A DNA stretch of 24,884 nucleotides, from positions 1-24,884 of IMG/VR virus record IMGVR_UViG_3300042465_002201; one strand, given 5' to 3'. Under the pieces are notes generated by a model that did not search any database, was not told where the DNA came from, and was given only the letters and a program-made list of their open reading frames with translations. The stretch is from a virus. The number at the start of each line of letters is the position of its first letter. Within the stretch, counting starts at the first letter, position 1. A program made the translations under genes and the position numbers. This document shows, piece by piece, positions 21,015 to 24,884 of the stretch.

Positions 21015-21238
21015 CACTGTTAGAATCCCTGTCCATAGTTTCTTTAGCCCTAGGAATTATTGCCATGCTAGGTAAGTTCTTAATTGTTAATCCGTTAAAG
21101 GCTTACATTAAAGACCAGACACATCCTATCCAGCCTACTAGTAATGGTGGTCGTAGCCTTAGAGATGTATCAGAAACTGTTGCAAGAATTGAAACTCGTT
21201 TAAACGAACATATTGATTTCCACCTGAAGGATAAATAA
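21011..21238 (+). CDS. Small membrane protein, holin-like candidate, 75 aa
   Basis: One hydrophobic segment (about residues 4-28) is followed by a charged, probably coiled-coil tail in which SLRDVSETVARIETRLNEHI (48-67) has regular hydrophobic spacing. One transmembrane helix plus a cytoplasmic tail fits some small phage holins or membrane anchors. No lysin gene is visible in the window, so holin is only a suggestion. The gene overlaps both neighbours (ATGA and TAATG). Confidence 0.6.
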   Translation: MTLLESLSIVSLALGIIAMLGKFLIVNPLKAYIKDQTHPIQPTSNGGRSLRDVSETVARIETRLNEHIDFHLKDK

Positions 21239-21567
21239 TGAGTGGTAAGTACAACATTGTAGCCGAACAAGGTGCTACCTTCAACCTTAACTTTAGAGTT
21301 GAGACAGACGGCACTGCTTGGAACTTATCTGACTACACCTTTGCTATGCAGGTTCGCCGTTCTACATCTTCTAACACAACTCTACTTAACATTACCTCAG
21401 CCACTATGACCTCACTTGGTCGTGTCTCTGTTACTGTCCCTGCAGCCACCATGTCTGATGTTCCTGCTGGTCGCTGGGTATACGACATTGAACTTACTTC
21501 ATCTGGTGATGAGGTCACTCGCATCTTGGAGGGTCGCTTTATTGTATCGCCACAGGTGACACAATAA
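21238..21567 (+). CDS. Baseplate/fibre-associated beta-sandwich protein, 109 aa
   Basis: The pattern [22 protein letters not shown], split here as a start (EQGATF, 10-15), then [17 protein letters not shown] strands ([12 protein letters not shown], 30-41) and later [12 protein letters not shown], resembles the N-terminal BppU-type beta-sandwich domain used in phage baseplate and fibre proteins. Here the domain is a separate polypeptide placed just before the collagen-like fibre gene, joined by TAATG overlaps, so it probably connects fibres to the tail. Confidence 0.65.
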   Translation: MSGKYNIVAEQGATFNLNFRVETDGTAWNLSDYTFAMQVRRSTSSNTTLLNITSATMTSLGRVSVTVPAATMSDVPAGRWVYDIELTSSGDEVTRILEGRFIVSPQVTQ

Positions 21568-22967
21568 TGTCAGACTTTACTATTATCATTGAGGAAGAAG
21601 TTGTATCAACTACTGTCACTATTGAAGAGACAGTTACTGACATTATTCTTGGTGAAGAAGTTCTACAAGAAACCGTTGTCATTGTTGACAACCAACAAGG
21701 TCCACAGGGAACTCAAGGCATCACAGGACCTACAGGTGCCCAAGGCATCCAAGGCATCCAAGGTATTACGGGTCCTACTGGTAGCACTGGTGCTACTGGC
21801 TCAACTGGACCTACTGGTCCAACAGGAGCAACGGGTGCAGACAGCACTGTAGTTGGTCCTACGGGCTCTACAGGGGCTACAGGTCCCACTGGACCTGATG
21901 GTCTTGTTGGTGCTATTGGTGAAGATGGTCCTACAGGTCCAACTGGAGATGTAGGTCCAACAGGACCCACTGGTGCAACTGGTTCTACGGGTGCTACTGG
22001 CGCAGTAGGTTCAACTGGACCGACTGGACCAGCAGGTATTGACGGCATGAATGGTATCAATGGGGCTACAGGACCTACTGGAGCCACTGGTCCCACTGGT
22101 GCTGACTCTACTGTTGCTGGACCAACAGGTCCTACAGGACCTACAGGTGCTGATGGCTTCATAGGCTCTGATGGTGCAACTGGAGCAACGGGTCCTACGG
22201 GACCCACAGGTGCAACGGGTGCTACTGGACCAACTGGTGCGGATAGCACAGTAATAGGACCAACTGGTCCTACGGGTCCAACTGGAGCGACTGGAGCGAC
22301 TGGTCCTGGCGTAGCCTCTGGTGGTAGCACTGGTCAGTTTCTTAAAAAGAATAGTGGAACTGATTACGACACCACATGGTCAACTGTTTCTGGTGCTGTC
22401 TATCAAGCATCCGCACCAAGCACACCTAAGAATGGTGACATTTGGATTGACTCCGATGCTACTGCATCTGTAATTAACACTAATGATTTTTTACTAAAGA
22501 ATGATTTTAATTTACAGTCCACTCCTATTGGTGGAGTAACTCAATATGCTGGCGCTACAAGTCCTAGTTCTAGTTGGGCTATCTGTGATGGTGCTGCAGT
22601 AAGCCGTACAACTTATGCAACTTTGTTTACACGCATTGGCACTACCTACGGTGTTGGTGACAACTCAACCACATTTAACTTGCCTAACTTAAAGGGCAGA
22701 GTTCCAGTTGGCTTAGATTCAACTCAAACAGAGTTTGATACATTGGCTGAAACTGGTGGCGCTAAGACACACACCTTAACTATTCCTGAAATGCCAAGCC
22801 ACAATCATACGCATAATGGTACGGCTGCTGCTAACTTTGCAGGAACTGGAGGACTGCAAGGTTCGCAAGTGACACAACCTGCAGTCATTAATAGCACTGG
22901 TGGCGGATTGCCTCACAATAACTTGCAGCCTTACATTGTTATGAACTACTTGATTAGGATTCTGTAA
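21567..22967 (+). CDS. Collagen-like tail fibre with tail-collar domain
   Basis: This is a 466-residue fibre protein. Residues 1-44 form a Val/Ile/Glu/Thr-rich N-terminal domain, probably for attachment. Residues 45-248 are Gly-x-y triplets, mostly GPT, GAT and GST, expected to make a trimeric collagen-like rod. A joint (about 249-310) includes a [19 protein letters not shown] module. The C-terminal part (about 318-466) matches the phage tail collar domain, with [18 protein letters not shown] and a final [15 protein letters not shown]. It likely contacts the host surface. It is coupled to both neighbours by TAATG. Confidence 0.9.
   Translation: MSDFTIIIEEEVVSTTVTIEETVTDIILGEEVLQETVVIVDNQQGPQGTQGITGPTGAQGIQGIQGITGPTGSTGATGSTGPTGPTGATGADSTVVGPTGSTGATGPTGPDGLVGAIGEDGPTGPTGDVGPTGPTGATGSTGATGAVGSTGPTGPAGIDGMNGINGATGPTGATGPTGADSTVAGPTGPTGPTGADGFIGSDGATGATGPTGPTGATGATGPTGADSTVIGPTGPTGPTGATGATGPGVASGGSTGQFLKKNSGTDYDTTWSTVSGAVYQASAPSTPKNGDIWIDSDATASVINTNDFLLKNDFNLQSTPIGGVTQYAGATSPSSSWAICDGAAVSRTTYATLFTRIGTTYGVGDNSTTFNLPNLKGRVPVGLDSTQTEFDTLAETGGAKTHTLTIPEMPSHNHTHNGTAAANFAGTGGLQGSQVTQPAVINSTGGGLPHNNLQPYIVMNYLIRIL
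21699..22310 (+). repeat. Collagen-like Gly-x-y coding repeat
   Basis: About 200 residues of Gly-x-y triplets are encoded by degenerate 9-base units such as GGTCCTACT or GGAGCAACG. The sequence varies at third positions, so it is maintained at protein level and is not a recent DNA expansion. ADSTV(V/A/I) interruptions recur at roughly regular distances. Confidence 0.9.
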
Positions 22968-23812
22968 TGACAACTAGACCAGGATACGTATGGGATGGCG
23001 GAAACGATGAGTGGGTTGAGATTGGACAGGCTGCTGTCCTAGCGCCAGTTAAGTACCAAGCAACTGCTCCAAGTTCCCCTGCTACAGGTGACATTTGGAT
23101 TGACAGTGATGATGAAGCCCCAGGTATCACATCATCTCTTAACTACCGCTGGCGCAGGATTGCAACTGGTGGCGAGACTTCACTATCAGGTAATGATTCA
23201 TCAGGTCTACCGCTTGCCTACAATCCAGGATATGAACAGGTTTACCTAAACGGTGTATTGCTTTACCGAGGCAGTGACTACGTTGCTACAACTGGTAACA
23301 CCATTACAGGATTGACTGCGCTAGTAGCCAATGACACCATTGAAGTGCTTTCCTTTGTAACTGCGCCTATCGGTGATACGTACAGTCAGGCTGTTGCTGA
23401 CGCAAAGTTTAATCCTATTGGTATTGGTTATAGTAACTTTACTTCCTTTGCTACCACAGGCTCCAACTCATCAACTAGCATTGCAGACTTTAATGGTGGT
23501 GGTGCTACTACTGTTGTTAAGAGAAGTTCATCAACTAAATTATTGGTAGAAATAACTATTCAATACAGCCCACAGTATGCAAATACAAGTGACCACGTTA
23601 TGTATGTTCAAATTAACGGAACCGACTATCAACTAACTGTGTTTGCCAGTGGAGCGCAATACAACATGACTCAGCGCATTGGCATGGCAAACATTTCTGG
23701 TATTCCTGCTGGAACTTACACAGCAAAAGTTCGCTACAAGGTTATAGGATTGCAAGATTTATATACCGTTGCTGGGTATCAAAATTACATTAAAGTTACT
23801 GAGGTTGCATAA
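22967..23812 (+). CDS. Tail fibre / receptor-binding protein, 281 aa
   Basis: The N-terminus has WDGGNDEWVEIG, and residues about 30-50 repeat the [19 protein letters not shown] module also found in the preceding fibre protein. A central domain with YLNGVLLYRGSDYVATTGNT (split by the reader at 92-111) and GLTALVANDTIEVLSF is a common fibre beta-domain that ends in a trimerisation region. The C-terminal beta-rich half probably binds the receptor. It is coupled by TAATG overlaps to its neighbours. Confidence 0.72.
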   Translation: MTTRPGYVWDGGNDEWVEIGQAAVLAPVKYQATAPSSPATGDIWIDSDDEAPGITSSLNYRWRRIATGGETSLSGNDSSGLPLAYNPGYEQVYLNGVLLYRGSDYVATTGNTITGLTALVANDTIEVLSFVTAPIGDTYSQAVADAKFNPIGIGYSNFTSFATTGSNSSTSIADFNGGGATTVVKRSSSTKLLVEITIQYSPQYANTSDHVMYVQINGTDYQLTVFASGAQYNMTQRIGMANISGIPAGTYTAKVRYKVIGLQDLYTVAGYQNYIKVTEVA

Positions 23813-24117
23813 TGACTAGAGCGAGAGACCTTGCAAGTGGACTTGCTGGAGTGCGTCCATTTGCTACGGCAATGGGATTAGTTTCAGGTGGAATTATTAG
23901 TTCGGCAACTAATTACTCGGTAACTTTCCCAGCAAATAGATTTACAGTTGCTCCAATGCTTGTATTTGGAATACAAGAGGACCAATCTGGATGGGCTAGA
24001 GCATCTTCTAACACAACCTCTGGATGCACAATAACTCATGCTCCTTTTAGTGGCTCAACCATTACTCGCGTAGTGTGGACTGCAATTCAAATGACTTCAA
24101 GTTCAGCGTCAGGATAA
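23812..24117 (+). CDS. Small fibre protein with possible H-type lectin-like domain, 101 aa
   Basis: It begins MTRARDLASG, a start recurrent in phage fibre proteins. The rest, with YSVTFPANRFTVAPMLVFGI (about 35-54) and a final strand ending in VVWTAIQ, fits the beta-sandwich pattern of H-type lectins, in which FP...F..xPxV precedes the sugar-binding strands. Sugar binding is inferred from this resemblance only. It starts by TAATG after the receptor-binding gene. Confidence 0.6.
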   Translation: MTRARDLASGLAGVRPFATAMGLVSGGIISSATNYSVTFPANRFTVAPMLVFGIQEDQSGWARASSNTTSGCTITHAPFSGSTITRVVWTAIQMTSSSASG

Positions 24118-24119
24118 TA

Positions 24120-24263
24120 ATGATTAAAAATGTTACGTGCCACACCGATGGTTGCGAAAATAAAGATATTGTAATTCCTTTTGAAGACCCAGCAGACATT
24201 GTTATCTGCGGTCCTTGCGGTATCCAGATTGAGGATGTGATTCCAGTTGGCGAAGAAGGCTAA
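24120..24263 (+). CDS. Four-cysteine zinc-ribbon-like protein, 47 aa
   Basis: Cys7-x4-Cys12 and Cys30-x2-Cys33 in a 47-residue acidic protein suggest a small zinc-binding domain. The ATG at 24120 follows the upstream stop by two bases. An upstream in-frame start at 24075 would lie inside the previous gene and lacks support. Among fibre genes such a protein is unexpected; a folding or assembly aid is possible. The next gene's start overlaps its end by 17 bases. Confidence 0.58.
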   Translation: MIKNVTCHTDGCENKDIVIPFEDPADIVICGPCGIQIEDVIPVGEEG

Positions 24264-24884
24264 AGTTTATACAGGCACTGAATGGGTTGACTTGGCTGCT
24301 GCTACTGTTGACCTGTCTGGTTATCCTGCACTAGCAACGAATCAGTTTGGTTTTCGTAACAAGATAATCAACGGTGATTTCCGAATTAACCAACGTGCTT
24401 ACACCAGCGCATCTAACCTTGCCTCTGGTTCTTACGGCTTTGACCGTTGGAAGTCAACCTTTACTAACACCACTCTTACCTTTACTAGCGCACCACAAGG
24501 ACAGGCTGTAACTATTAACAGCGGTGGTTCTGTAGAACAAGTTATTGAACGTGCCAACATGCCAGCAGGAACTTACGTTCTTTCTTGGACTGGCACTGCT
24601 ACTGGTCGTGTTTACAACACTGGAGCAACACCACCTTCGTATGCTGCGTCTCCAATCCTTGTAACCCTTGACGGCACTGCAAACGTAGAAGTTGAGTTTA
24701 CCGCTAGCGGTGGAACTAGAACATTGCAGAACGTGCAACTAGAAGCAGGTAGCGTTCCTAGCGCATTTGAGTATCGTCCTATTGGTACAGAACTAGCGCT
24801 GTGTCAGAGGTATTATCATCAAGTTAGTAACCCCACTAATATAGTTAATATGCGTTGGTGTAATGGTTTGCAAGCAACAACAAC
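24247..24884 (+). CDS. Tail fibre protein, 5' part (truncated by window)
   Basis: An open frame runs to the right edge from a TTG at 24247. A TGA at 24238-24240 blocks any earlier start, and no ATG or GTG is available nearby. The product starts MAKKAKVYTGTEWVDLA, then NKIINGDFRINQRA and YGFDRWKSTF (about 60-69), the usual opening of fibre carbohydrate-binding-like jelly-roll domains, and later LQNVQLEAGS with FEYRPIGTELALCQRYY. This pattern recurs in host-recognition fibres of many phages. The TTG start has only GAGG about 12 bases upstream. Confidence 0.75.
   Translation, partial: MAKKAKVYTGTEWVDLAAATVDLSGYPALATNQFGFRNKIINGDFRINQRAYTSASNLASGSYGFDRWKSTFTNTTLTFTSAPQGQAVTINSGGSVEQVIERANMPAGTYVLSWTGTATGRVYNTGATPPSYAASPILVTLDGTANVEVEFTASGGTRTLQNVQLEAGSVPSAFEYRPIGTELALCQRYYHQVSNPTNIVNMRWCNGLQATT

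Noticed and set aside
21699-22310. CRISPR-like or tandem DNA repeat
   Set aside because: There is no constant repeat with spacers; the periodicity is 9 bases and reflects collagen-like Gly-x-y codons.
21713-22330. A 205-codon open frame on the minus strand, Pro/Val/Ala-rich
   Set aside because: It is the antisense shadow of the collagen-like repeat; Gly-x-y codons read backwards give endless Pro-Val-Ala without stops.

Overview
The window is part of a tailed double-stranded DNA phage genome. Terminase, portal, capsid scaffold, major capsid and tail fibre genes are all recognisable. The host is very probably an actinobacterium: a WhiB-type iron-sulfur regulator is encoded, and several small proteins look like families common in actinophages. 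The moderate base composition would suit a low-GC actinobacterium, for example a freshwater lineage, but that is inference. No integrase, tRNA gene or CRISPR array was seen.

Layout. Positions 1-5852 hold about 25 tightly packed genes, all on the minus strand. Most are under 100 codons, and many are joined by TAATG or ATGA stop/start overlaps. They include a RecB/Cas4-like nuclease split into two ORFs (1-786), WhiB (1681-1965) and an ArdA-like antirestriction protein (5204-5554). Positions 5853-6636 are a non-coding divergent control region with a DnaA-box cluster, an AT-rich stretch, copies of a repeated TATAAC-N4-TGGTAA motif, a rightward promoter and four tandem hairpins. Positions 6637-24884 are the plus-strand virion module: basic protein, large terminase, portal, HslV-like Ntn-hydrolase, two small proteins, an 1875-residue protein, two further virion-like proteins, scaffold, N4-gp56-like major capsid protein, small membrane protein, and a run of tail/fibre genes ending in a gene cut by the window edge.

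The most notable content is RNA. The gap between the genes at 5628-5852 and 5204-5554 holds a complete type II hammerhead ribozyme on the minus strand (5575-5631), with every core nucleotide present and three helices. The next three gaps of the same operon (around 5140-5199, 4861-4916 and 4649-4704) each hold a copy of a different structured element that I do not recognise. Its outer helix begins with CUAG at or next to the preceding stop codon, and the paired bases co-vary among the copies. Each element is followed by a near-identical AUGGAGG ribosome-binding cassette. The early operon therefore seems to be cut or controlled gene by gene by RNA structures placed between stop codon and ribosome-binding site.

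How the parts may work together: the divergent region is a likely replication origin and transcription switch. The leftward operon supplies host-takeover and DNA-metabolism functions, and the rightward operon builds the particle. All functional calls rest on motifs and gene order read by eye; no database search was run.
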